Assembly: GCF_012912005.1 (NCBI RefSeq)
Contig: NZ_JABBEA010000012.1
Coordinates: forward strand, 62,001 to 126,000
From: Paenibacillus sp. SZ31
GTDB taxonomy: Bacteria > Bacillota > Bacilli > Paenibacillales > Paenibacillaceae
Direction: 5' to 3'
DNA length: 64,000 nucleotides
The notes below the pieces were generated by a model. The model was not told the DNA's origin. It searched no databases and worked only from the letters and a program-made list of their open reading frames with translations. Made by a program: the position numbers and the translations under genes. Positions 37,672-45,396 of the stretch are shown here, in pieces. Numbering within the stretch: the first letter of the stretch is position 1; every line of letters starts with the position of its first letter.

Positions 37672-38813
37672 AGGCCCTACACTTTGGCGCAGGTAACATT
37701 GGACGCGGTTTTATCGGGTTGATTCTCTCCCGTGCAGGGTATGAGGTGATTTTCTCCGACGTGAATCAGACCTTGGTAACAGCTCTCCAGCAACGGGGAC
37801 AATATACGGTGGAACTGGCCAACGAGAGCAAGGATCAGGAGACCGTCACAGGTGTGAATGCAATTGATGGAACCCAGCTGGAGACGGTTGCCCAAACTGT
37901 GGTGGAAGCTGATCTGATTACAACCGCAGTGGGCGTCGGCGTACTGAAGCATATTGCACCAGGCATTGCGAAGGGACTTGAGAAAAGGCTAAATTCCGGT
38001 CCTGCTCAAAACCCTCTTCACATTATCGCTTGCGAGAACGCCATTGGAGCCAGTACGCAATTGAAAGAGCATGTATATGCTCTGCTCAATGAAGAGGTAC
38101 GTTCCCTTGCAGATCAGTACATTTATTTTCCTGATTCGGCGGTAGACCGGATTGTACCTATTCAGCATCATGAAGATCCTCTACATGTACAGGTTGAGCC
38201 TTTTTACGAGTGGGTGGTGGATCGTTCCCAGATGGCTCCTGCATTCAAACCGGTTGAGGGCATCGTATATGTCGATGATCTGGAGCCGTATATCGAACGG
38301 AAGCTGTTCACGGTTAATACAGGACACTGCGTTGCTGCATACATCGGTAATGTGCATGGGTATAACACGATCCAGAAGGCTATTGCCGATGAAAAGGTGA
38401 AATCTATTGTATATGGTGCCTTGCAGGAAACCGGGGAAGTTCTGGTGAAACGGTTTGCATTCAACCCAGAAGAGCATGAGCAGTATATTGTCAAAATATT
38501 GGGACGGTTCGTCAACCCGTATCTCACCGATGAGGTTACTCGTGTTGGTCGTTCCCCGCTGCGGAAGCTGTCTCCGAATGATCGTCTGGTTCGCCCGGCC
38601 CTTCAGGCCTATGCGGATGGAACCGAAACGACTTATCTGGCTATGGGTATGGCAGCAGCCTGCAAGTTCGATGTCTCCGATGATCCGGAAGCAGTTGAAC
38701 TGCAGGACATGATCCGCCAGAAGGGGATTACAGCTGCGCTCCACCATTATACGTCCATGGATGAGCATCATCCGGTGCTTGAACAGGCTGTTGCCCAGTA
38801 TAACCAAATGTAA
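37668..38813 (+). CDS. mtlD: mannitol-1-phosphate 5-dehydrogenase
   Basis: Oxidises mannitol 1-phosphate to fructose 6-phosphate with NAD. The 381-residue protein begins MKALHFGAGNIGRGFIG with the Rossmann dinucleotide motif and contains the KLFTVNTGHCVAAYIG catalytic region of polyol-specific long-chain dehydrogenases. Last gene of the mtl operon; its ATG overlaps the mtlF stop. Confidence 0.96.
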   Translation: MKALHFGAGNIGRGFIGLILSRAGYEVIFSDVNQTLVTALQQRGQYTVELANESKDQETVTGVNAIDGTQLETVAQTVVEADLITTAVGVGVLKHIAPGIAKGLEKRLNSGPAQNPLHIIACENAIGASTQLKEHVYALLNEEVRSLADQYIYFPDSAVDRIVPIQHHEDPLHVQVEPFYEWVVDRSQMAPAFKPVEGIVYVDDLEPYIERKLFTVNTGHCVAAYIGNVHGYNTIQKAIADEKVKSIVYGALQETGEVLVKRFAFNPEEHEQYIVKILGRFVNPYLTDEVTRVGRSPLRKLSPNDRLVRPALQAYADGTETTYLAMGMAAACKFDVSDDPEAVELQDMIRQKGITAALHHYTSMDEHHPVLEQAVAQYNQM

Positions 38814-38850
38814 GAGCAGTGTAGCCAGTTAACAGTATAGATAATGCATA

Positions 38851-38892
38851 GAAGAAGAGCCATACAGTCGTTAACTGTGTGGCTCTTCTTTT
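38851..38892. terminator. bidirectional terminator between mtlD and the CWC protein gene
   Basis: GAAGAGCCATACAGT pairs with AACTGTGTGGCTCTTC around a CGTT loop, with T residues on one side and A residues on the other. The stop codon of the converging CWC gene (38871-38873) lies inside the hairpin. Confidence 0.85.
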
Positions 38893-39122
38893 GGTTGGCT
38901 TTTATCGGCATAGTCGTCCAAACAGCGTTGACATATGCACGATTTTCGGCGCTGCTCTGCCGGAATACGGTCAAATACACCTTCGGGGAAAGTAGCCCGG
39001 TTACACCAGCATTCCGAATGAGGATGTCCTGCGGCATAGGAACAGCGATTAGCTTCCCCGCATAATGGGCAGACAAGAACATCGATATGGATGTGCTCTT
39101 GATCGTCTTGTTCTGCAGACAT
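38871..39122 (-). CDS. cysteine-rich CWC-family small protein
   Basis: An 83-residue protein with eight Cys (18, 21, 27, 38, 40, 62, 64, 67) arranged CPLC-x5-C, CWC and CIC-x2-C, the signature of the cysteine-rich CWC family (CPxCG...CWC...F...IPxxxRxxCICxxC), probably two zinc sites. Function in the family is unknown. The ATG follows GGGAGGGAAG. Located between the mannitol operon and the MutS2-like gene; the order CWC gene after mutS2 on the same strand, 140 bases apart, allows but does not prove co-transcription. Confidence 0.85.
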   Translation of the reverse strand: MSAEQDDQEHIHIDVLVCPLCGEANRCSYAAGHPHSECWCNRATFPEGVFDRIPAEQRRKSCICQRCLDDYADKSQPKEEPHS

Positions 39123-39261
39123 TCAGTTCTTCCCTCCCTGTGGAATAGCTACGAGCTGAAGTTGAACATACTGGTCCCAGTATAACAGAAATGTGCTGGT
39201 GATTATGAAATTCACTGTGTATATATGACTTCCAGTTCACCACATCTGTTTCTCCCATCGG

Positions 39262-41265
39262 CTATTCTTCAGGCGGTAATTCGATCTGTAGGCCTTCCAC
39301 ATGTTTGCGTCCCATCAACTTACGCTTCTTTCGATTTTCCTTTGTTTCTAGCACAATTTCCAAGTCATAATCGTCACCTGGATAAAGCTCATTGGCAGAT
39401 ATATGAAGAGTCAGGCGTTTCTTATGGATTTTGACTTTGCGTCCCCGGAGCATGACCCCGATATTTCCACGGCTATCCTCCACATCACAGACGATACCCG
39501 ACTGATTGAGATAGGCTGCATATACCCGATCCCCTTTGCGAAAATTTTTGGCAGGAGCAGGGGGATCTGACTCTCTTGGTGTTGTCTTTTGGTGGAGACC
39601 GATTGAATCTTTTGGTTGCTTCCACTTCTCCCACTTGGACAACTCTGCTGGGCCGTCTGATACTGTAACGGAACGATCAGGCGCCAGGACCGGAGTTTCC
39701 AAAGGAGATGACGTGAACCCTAAAGTACGATCTCTCGAAATACTTTGATCGGACAGGGACTTGGAGCGCGCGATAATTCGCTGTGGCATGCCCAGCTTCA
39801 ATGCAATGGAATAGGCGTAACTTTCACCAGCTTCTCCGATACGCAATCGATACAGCGGCTGGAGAGAAACGGTGTCAAATTCCATACGGGCATTTTCGAA
39901 TCCTGGCGTGGCAGCTGCAAAATGTTTGATTTCACCAAAATGCGTTGTCGCCACAACGGTTGCTCCGCGGCTATGAAGTTCCTCCAGCATGGCGATGGAC
40001 AGTCCGACGCCTTCACCGGGATCTGTACCGGAAGCCATCTCATCAATGAGCACCAGCGTCGATGGATTGGCCTGTTCCAGTATGCCAATCATATTGCGAA
40101 TATGTGCGGAAAATGTACTGAGCGCTTGTTCCAGACTCTGCCCGTCACCGATATCAACCGCTACTTCGTTATAAACAGCCATCTCGCCACCTTCCACTAC
40201 CGGAATAAGCAAACCGGATTGCATCATCAGGGTTAGCAAACCTAGCGTTTTGAGTGCGACCGTTTTACCACCGGTATTCGGGCCAGTAATAATGAGCGAC
40301 GAATACGTTCTGCCGATTGCAAAATCAAGTGGAACCATGGAAGAACCCATGAATGGATGACGTGCACGTTGAAGGCTGATGTGGCCTTGCGTATTGACTC
40401 GAACGGTACGTCCATCCATGGTGGCCGCATATTTGGCTTTGGCAAACAGGAAATCCAGCACACCTACCGTTTCGGTGTTCAGGGCGATTTCACGGCTATA
40501 CGATTCGGTTAGGGAGGTTAAATCACCGAGAATTTTCATCTCCTCTCGGGACTCCTCGGCTTGTAGAGCAGCCAATTCCATCTGCAGACTTACTAATTCA
40601 ACGGGTTCAATATACACGGTTTGCCCGCTCCCCGATTCATCCAGCACACTGCCTTTCACCTGTTTACGGAACTCTTTCTTAATGGGAAGAACCGTTCTTC
40701 CTCCGCGTTGACTGATGACATGTTCCTGCATAATGGAGCGATGTTTGCTCACCAGAGAATCAAGCTTTCGTTTCATACGCTCCTCATTCACGGTCATTTT
40801 TTTACGAATTCGAATCAGTTCCTTGCTCGCCTGATCCTGAATGCGTCCACTATGGATGCAACGCTCGATCTCACTCAGCAAAGGTTCGATTAGAATCATG
40901 GATGCTGCATAACGACTGACGGTGGGAGCGGCCCCGGATTTGCCCTCCATGTATTTCATGAGTTGTGCGCAGCTCCGCAGGAATTGAGCGAGATGACTGA
41001 AGTCGCGTTCACTGAATAGATAACCGGTGACGAGCAGATCCATAATGGTCTCCATTCCATCCAGTGAAGGGAGGGGGATGCTGGCGCCAAAACGAATCAA
41101 CGCAGCGGCTTCCGCTGTTTCTTCCAGGCGAATCTGGATCAGGTGAGCATCTACCATCGGTTTTAGTTCTCTGGCATAACGTTTGCCCAGATATGACAGG
41201 GCGCAGTCTGCAACGTTTTTTTGAATTTGTGGATAGCCCAAACTGTTTAAAGTGTTTTCATTCAT
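39262..41265 (-). CDS. MutS2/RqcU-family ATPase lacking the Smr nuclease domain
   Basis: A 667-residue MutS2-like protein: N-terminal clamp and core region (LNSLGYPQIQKNVADCALSYLGKRYA...), ATPase with Walker A GPNTGGKT (about 328-335), LIDEMASGTDPGEG Walker B, THFGEIKHFAA and a GESYAYSIA signature, then a KOW-like small domain (about 574-620). It ends where full-length MutS2 (~785 residues) begins its C-terminal Smr endonuclease domain, which is absent. B. subtilis MutS2/RqcU senses collided ribosomes and can split them; this paralogue keeps the ATPase and ribosome-binding-type parts, so ribosome rescue without nuclease activity is my inference. Start ATG 41263-41265 follows AAGGAGAG; the open frame above it (to 41355) runs into a terminator hairpin. 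The leader holds a promoter, short ORF and two terminators. Confidence 0.85.
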   Translation of the reverse strand: MNENTLNSLGYPQIQKNVADCALSYLGKRYARELKPMVDAHLIQIRLEETAEAAALIRFGASIPLPSLDGMETIMDLLVTGYLFSERDFSHLAQFLRSCAQLMKYMEGKSGAAPTVSRYAASMILIEPLLSEIERCIHSGRIQDQASKELIRIRKKMTVNEERMKRKLDSLVSKHRSIMQEHVISQRGGRTVLPIKKEFRKQVKGSVLDESGSGQTVYIEPVELVSLQMELAALQAEESREEMKILGDLTSLTESYSREIALNTETVGVLDFLFAKAKYAATMDGRTVRVNTQGHISLQRARHPFMGSSMVPLDFAIGRTYSSLIITGPNTGGKTVALKTLGLLTLMMQSGLLIPVVEGGEMAVYNEVAVDIGDGQSLEQALSTFSAHIRNMIGILEQANPSTLVLIDEMASGTDPGEGVGLSIAMLEELHSRGATVVATTHFGEIKHFAAATPGFENARMEFDTVSLQPLYRLRIGEAGESYAYSIALKLGMPQRIIARSKSLSDQSISRDRTLGFTSSPLETPVLAPDRSVTVSDGPAELSKWEKWKQPKDSIGLHQKTTPRESDPPAPAKNFRKGDRVYAAYLNQSGIVCDVEDSRGNIGVMLRGRKVKIHKKRLTLHISANELYPGDDYDLEIVLETKENRKKRKLMGRKHVEGLQIELPPEE

Positions 41266-41334
41266 GCGTAATCTCTCCTTGGATTCGAATTGGCATTTCA
41301 GTTGATGCGCTAAAACATATTCCTGGAAAACGCA

Positions 41335-41371
41335 AAAAGGGCGGAGAATGAACAAACGTCATTCTCCGCCC
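41335..41371 (-). terminator. second (proximal) terminator in the mutS2-like leader
   Basis: Reverse strand: GGGCGGAGAATGA (41371-41359) pairs perfectly with TCATTCTCCGCCC (41351-41339) around a 7-base loop, followed by TTTTT. It lies about 75 bases before the gene start and points towards it. Confidence 0.85.
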
Positions 41372-41411
41372 TAAACGTATGGGAAAGCAAAGTCCACTAA
41401 AGGTCTATATT

Positions 41412-41440
41412 AAAAAAATCCGCGCTGAACACAGCGCGGA
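41412..41440 (-). terminator. first (distal) terminator in the mutS2-like leader
   Basis: Reverse strand: TCCGCGCTG (41440-41432) pairs with CAGCGCGGA (41427-41419) around TGTT, followed by seven T residues. An outer GGTCTAT/ATAGACC pairing (41448-41442 with 41408-41402) surrounds it. Confidence 0.88.
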
Positions 41441-41482
41441 AATAGACCCGGACAATGACAATCCCGGAGGCGATTTATGATA

Positions 41483-41600
41483 TCCGCTGTTCTTAACTAA
41501 GTACAGGGATCTGGCGCATCATGAAATACACGTATGCCATAACGGCACAAGCGCAATGAAAGGCCAAACTCCTGAATATGAAACTTGGTTAGTTAAGAAC
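41483..41600 (-). promoter_or_regulatory. long-range stem and branched structure in the mutS2-like leader (attenuator)
   Basis: Reverse strand: GTTCTTAACTAA (41600-41589) pairs perfectly with TTAGTTAAGAAC (41500-41489). Inside are CAGGAGTTTGG with CCAGATCCCTG, GCGC with GCGC and a TGCC/GGCA hairpin. GAACAGCGGA (41492-41483) can instead pair with TCCGC and TGTTC of the first terminator (41440-41436 and 41431-41427). Four bases (41492-41489) are shared, so the 12-bp stem and this antiterminator compete. Confidence 0.65.
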
Positions 41601-41612
41601 ATTCACCGACAT
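41589..41612 (-). CDS. 7-codon leader peptide MSVNVLN
   Basis: ATG at 41612-41610, ten bases downstream of AAGGAG (41627-41622), opens an ORF of seven sense codons ending with TAA at 41591-41589. It begins about 30 bases after the predicted transcription start of the reverse promoter. Its last four triplets, GTT CTT AAC TAA, are exactly the left arm of the 12-bp leader stem, so a ribosome paused there would open that stem. The strength of the ribosome binding site (as good as that of the downstream gene) argues that it is translated. It is too short for a protein function; a regulatory leader peptide sensing ribosome stalling is the likely role. Confidence 0.65.
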   Translation of the reverse strand: MSVNVLN

Positions 41613-41647
41613 TAAAAATCTCTCCTTTGATTGAGGAATATGCAACC

Positions 41648-41677
41648 AATATAAACTGGAAATTGGTTTGAAGTCAA
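41648..41677 (-). promoter_or_regulatory. promoter of the mutS2-like leader transcript
   Basis: Reverse strand: TTGACT (41677-41672), 18-base spacer, TATATT (41653-41648). Start of transcription expected near 41641, giving a leader of about 375 bases before the MutS2-like start. Confidence 0.7.
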
Positions 41678-41699
41678 CCTTTAGAATAAATAAGTGGAC

Positions 41700-41729
41700 T
41701 TGAATAAGAATGGGTTTTAAAATAACAAT
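41700..41729 (+). promoter_or_regulatory. candidate promoter of the membrane AraC gene
   Basis: TTGAAT (41700-41705), 18-base spacer and AACAAT (41724-41729). It is divergent from and close to the mutS2-like promoter. Confidence 0.4.
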
Positions 41730-41744
41730 AGTAAAATAATCCAA

Positions 41745-41758
41745 TGAAAGCGATTTTA
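41745..41758 (+). promoter_or_regulatory. candidate cre (CcpA) site before the membrane AraC gene
   Basis: TGAAAGCGATTTTA matches the cre consensus at 13 of 14 positions. It is located between the promoter and ribosome binding site of the regulator, a roadblock position. Confidence 0.5.
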
Positions 41759-41778
41759 TAAGAAGGAGGATGCTCTTC

Positions 41779-44115
41779 TTGCCTAAGTATTTACTGCGTT
41801 TGCTCTGCTTTACCCTGATCCTCGGAGCCCTTCCGGTCATTGTTATTGGTTCCGTCTCGTATACGATTGCATCACGTGACATTGAGCAGAAGGTGCGCGA
41901 GAGCAATCTTCAGATATTGCATCAGACCCAAATGCGGGTAGAACAAGTTCTGCGCAGCCTGCAATTATCATCCATCCAGTATGTCAATTCGCCCTTGGTA
42001 CTACAAGCGATGAAGAAACCACTGGACAGCAGCGAGTTTCAGGAGATTCGTGATCTGACTTCCGGCTTTAACAACTTGCAAGCGGTTACGAACATTGACC
42101 AAGCCTATCTGGTTAATCTGGATGAAGATTGGGTCGTGTCGATGCGTTCTTTTGGAAAATTGGATGATTTCAGCATTCGAGACCGGATTGGCTCCTATCT
42201 AACCTATACCAACAGCCTGTTCTGGGTCACTCAGAATGCGAGTTCCGCCAAAGAAAGTGTACCTGTGTCAGCAGGCATGGGTGAATTAACACCCGAACAA
42301 GCGCCTACACTTATTTCATCCGATAATGTGGTCAGTATGGTGTTCAAGATTCCAATGGTACCGACGAATGTGAAACCCAAAGGCTTTCTGGTCATCGATA
42401 TTGCTGACGCGGAGCTTAGTACATTTCTGAGTCGCAATTCGAATTCCGGGGACTTGTACGTTCTGGACCGGGAACAGAAATATTTTTTGAATGATACCCA
42501 GCAAGGGGCGAAATATGACACTTTAAATAAAGAAATCCACGAGATCGTCCAGACGACGGGGGAGCCAGAGGGTTTCTTTAGTGCGGAGGTGGAAGGTAAC
42601 CAAGTAGCAGTCAGCTACAGACAGTCTCCGCTCAATGGCTGGTTGTATGTGTCCGTCGTATCTCTAGGACAGATCACGGCTCAGTCGCAGAAAATTGCAT
42701 TGGTAACCGGCGTCGCTACGCTGGTCATGTTATGTGTAACGGGACTGGTCGCCATATACGGCAGTCGGCGGATGTACTCACCGATCTCCAGATTGCTACA
42801 GTTTACGAAAGGGCTGGATGCTCCAGTTGCTCCGTCTGGGCGGCGTCAGGATGAATTTATCTATATCGAGGAGCAGCTGTCAACGTTGTTCAGTTCGGAG
42901 AAAACGATGCGTGAGCAGATGAAGGGGCAGCATGTGCACCTCCAGGAGTTTTTTATGACCAAACTGCTAACAGGCAAAATCTCGGAAGAGGATTTCAGAT
43001 ATCAGGGAGAATTGTACGATTTTCCGACAGGGTGGGCGAATCTTGGTGTTCTCATGCTCCAGATGGATACGTTGGAAGGGACTCGATATGAGGAACAGGA
43101 TCGGGATCTGCTGCTGTTTGCTGTCAACAATATGGTAGGTGAGCTTCTTCCTTCGGCAGTTCGGTTCACTCCCGTCATGCTAGATGATGCTCAGGTCACC
43201 GTACTTGCCTCCGAACTGACGGATGAGGTGAAGCTGAAGGAATGGATGCATACCCAGGCAGACTGGATCCGCGAACGTGTCGTGACCTATCTGAATCTGC
43301 CCGTAAGTATCGGCATCAGTCGTTCTTACACTTGTATTGGTGATACGCCAAGAGCGGTTCAGGAGAGCCGAGAGGCTCTGCAAGGCCGGGTGAGTCTGGG
43401 GAGCCGTATTATTTTGCATTACGAGGATATTCAGCCACGTGGTCAGATGGAGGCCGCGTTGTACACCCAGTTACGCATGATTGAGGACCAGCTCGCTTCT
43501 GCGCTCAAGCAAGGAGATGAAGAGAAGACAGACGCCTACTTTAAGCAATATTTGGGATTGCTTGCAGACAAGAAGCTTCATTTCAGTGAATATCCTGTCA
43601 TTATGGTTCAGTTATTGTCTCGTGTATATCAGCTTGTGCAGGAGCAAGGCGGAGATGTAGCCGAAGTACTGGGAGAAAAAGCATCCATGTCACATTTGCT
43701 GAAGTTGTCCACATTGGACGAAATGACCAATTGGTTCCGCAAGCGGTTGTTCCTGCCCGTTATCCGTTTCTGGCGAGAACAGGAAGAATCCCAATACATG
43801 AACATTGCAAGGCGCATGATTCGCTTGATCGAGGAACGTTATGATCGTGAATTGTCGCTGGAAGCCTGCGCCGCTGAGCTTAATTTTCACCCTGTCTATC
43901 TAAGTCGGGTATTCAAGAAGGAAGCCGGAGTTAATTTTACGGAATATCTGGCAGAGTATCGTATGGAAAAAGCCAAGACCTGGCTGCAGACGACAAATCT
44001 GAAAATATCGGAGATCGCTGAGAAATTAAACTATACCAATCCAACCGCATTTATCCGTACATTTCGCAAAATCACAGGAACGACCCCCGGCAAGTACCGG
44101 GAGCAGCAGCGATAA
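41779..44115 (+). CDS. membrane-bound AraC-family regulator of a sugar ABC transporter
   Basis: A 778-residue protein with one N-terminal membrane helix (about 4-25), an extracellular sensor region (about 30-300), a second helix (about 307-330, VTGVATLVMLCVTGLVAIYG) followed by a HAMP-like segment, a cytoplasmic linker and a C-terminal AraC DNA-binding domain (about 674-778) with two helix-turn-helix motifs. Paenibacillus genomes hold many such regulators beside sugar ABC operons; sensing of an extracellular sugar or binding protein is presumed. The TTG at 41779 is chosen because AAGGAGG directly abuts the earlier ATG at 41770 but is nine bases from this TTG. The target is probably the transporter cassette that follows. 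Confidence 0.85.
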   Translation: MPKYLLRLLCFTLILGALPVIVIGSVSYTIASRDIEQKVRESNLQILHQTQMRVEQVLRSLQLSSIQYVNSPLVLQAMKKPLDSSEFQEIRDLTSGFNNLQAVTNIDQAYLVNLDEDWVVSMRSFGKLDDFSIRDRIGSYLTYTNSLFWVTQNASSAKESVPVSAGMGELTPEQAPTLISSDNVVSMVFKIPMVPTNVKPKGFLVIDIADAELSTFLSRNSNSGDLYVLDREQKYFLNDTQQGAKYDTLNKEIHEIVQTTGEPEGFFSAEVEGNQVAVSYRQSPLNGWLYVSVVSLGQITAQSQKIALVTGVATLVMLCVTGLVAIYGSRRMYSPISRLLQFTKGLDAPVAPSGRRQDEFIYIEEQLSTLFSSEKTMREQMKGQHVHLQEFFMTKLLTGKISEEDFRYQGELYDFPTGWANLGVLMLQMDTLEGTRYEEQDRDLLLFAVNNMVGELLPSAVRFTPVMLDDAQVTVLASELTDEVKLKEWMHTQADWIRERVVTYLNLPVSIGISRSYTCIGDTPRAVQESREALQGRVSLGSRIILHYEDIQPRGQMEAALYTQLRMIEDQLASALKQGDEEKTDAYFKQYLGLLADKKLHFSEYPVIMVQLLSRVYQLVQEQGGDVAEVLGEKASMSHLLKLSTLDEMTNWFRKRLFLPVIRFWREQEESQYMNIARRMIRLIEERYDRELSLEACAAELNFHPVYLSRVFKKEAGVNFTEYLAEYRMEKAKTWLQTTNLKISEIAEKLNYTNPTAFIRTFRKITGTTPGKYREQQR

Positions 44116-44129
44116 AACAAGCCTGCTCT

Positions 44130-44154
44130 GCCCGCCATGGCAGGCGGGCTTTTT
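44130..44154 (+). terminator. intrinsic terminator after the AraC gene
   Basis: GCCCGCC (44130-44136) pairs with GGCGGGC (44143-44149), followed by TTTTT. Confidence 0.85.
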
Positions 44155-44364
44155 CATGTCCAGATGGAGGAAGAAGACTGCTTTTCTCCATAAAGTTAAG
44201 ACAGGAACATGGAGGTTGAAAGCAGTTCATTGCTCCTTTAAATTCTGTGATGAAAATGCGCTAAACCCTTGCTGCATAAGGGGAAACAAAAGGCTAAAAC
44301 GAGACGATAGCCAGTCATTCGTTTATCCTCCACAATGAAGACATGAATTCAGGAAGTGATATTT

Positions 44365-44378
44365 TGTAATCGTTTCCA
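44365..44378 (+). promoter_or_regulatory. candidate cre (CcpA) site before the ABC transporter operon
   Basis: TGTAATCGTTTCCA matches the cre consensus at 13 of 14 positions, 20 bases upstream of the first permease start. Confidence 0.6.
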
Positions 44379-44397
44379 ATGTGGGGAGGAAGACAAT

Positions 44398-45351
44398 ATG
44401 AAAGCCGAAACGGCGGCTCGAACACGGCCCGCTACCCGCAGTGACAAAAACCTGCTGTGGAGAGACATTATCAAAAACCGGTGGCTGTATATCATGTTAA
44501 TACCGGGTGTGCTTTACTTTGTTATTTTCAAATACATACCCATGTATGGTATCACGATGGCTTTCCAGGATTACACGCCTTACAAGGGCATCTTGGGAAG
44601 TGACTGGGTAGGGTTCAAACATTTCCAGCGTTTCTTTGGAGAACCGCAGTTCTGGACATTATTTCGGAATACGTTTTTGCTTGCCATTTATAACATTGTG
44701 TTCTTTTTCCCACTGCCGATTGTACTGGCACTCATGATGAATGAAGTTCGTCGTGAACGGTTCAAACGATTTGTACAGACGCTCGTCTATGTTCCACACT
44801 TTGTTTCCTGGGTTGTTGTTGTCGGTGTGTTCTACATGCTGTTCACAACCGAGGGCGGTGCCATTAATGAATTGCTCTATAACCTGACTGGACAAAAAGT
44901 GGCGTTCCTGCTTGAACCCGGATGGTTCCGAACGATGATTGTCGGACAATCCATCTGGAAAGAAGTCGGTTGGGGCACAATTATCTTCCTGGCGGCGCTC
45001 TCCGGTGTGGATACACAGCTCTATGAAGCTGCACGGATTGATGGTGCCAATCGCTGGCGCCAAACCTGGCACATTACGTTGCCGGCCATCCGCAGTACGA
45101 TCGTCATTTTGCTCATTTTGCGTCTGGGCAATTTCCTGGATACAGGCTTTGAACAGATCTTCCTGATGCTGACTCCGACGAACCGGGATGTGGGCGAGGT
45201 ATTCGATACCTACGTGTACACGAAGGGTCTTACCCAGGCACAGTACAGTTATAGTGCTGCTGTCGGGTTGTTCAAATCGGTTGTCGGGCTGGCGCTTGTC
45301 CTTGGTGCCAATACGCTGGCCAAAAAATTCGGGGAGGAAGGCGTCTACTAA
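44398..45351 (+). CDS. sugar ABC transporter permease (LplB-like)
   Basis: A 317-residue inner-membrane permease with about six transmembrane helices. It begins with the family phrase NRWLYIMLIPGVLYFVIFKYIPMYGITMAFQDY and carries the EAA loop as YEAARIDGANRWRQTWHITLPAI, which contacts the ATPase. This belongs to the LplB/YteP-type permeases for complex oligosaccharides. The ATG at 44398 follows GGGGAGGA; the in-frame extension upstream overlaps the cre site. No ATPase gene is present in the cassette, so a shared MsmX-like ATPase elsewhere is needed. Confidence 0.9.
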   Translation: MKAETAARTRPATRSDKNLLWRDIIKNRWLYIMLIPGVLYFVIFKYIPMYGITMAFQDYTPYKGILGSDWVGFKHFQRFFGEPQFWTLFRNTFLLAIYNIVFFFPLPIVLALMMNEVRRERFKRFVQTLVYVPHFVSWVVVVGVFYMLFTTEGGAINELLYNLTGQKVAFLLEPGWFRTMIVGQSIWKEVGWGTIIFLAALSGVDTQLYEAARIDGANRWRQTWHITLPAIRSTIVILLILRLGNFLDTGFEQIFLMLTPTNRDVGEVFDTYVYTKGLTQAQYSYSAAVGLFKSVVGLALVLGANTLAKKFGEEGVY

Positions 45352-45396
45352 CCCTCGGGTGCAGACGTTCTTCACCAGACAGGAGTGAACATTAAG

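Noticed and set aside
41266-41355. N-terminal extension of the MutS2-like protein by 30 codons
   Set aside because: The extension starts inside a terminator hairpin and has no ribosome binding site, whereas ATG 41265 follows AAGGAGAG and matches the family start.
41489-41640. 6S RNA or a known riboswitch class in the mutS2-like leader
   Set aside because: The fold has complementary ends like 6S RNA, but it is short, has no recognisable consensus core, and contains a translated-looking short ORF; attenuation fits better. A covariance search would settle it.
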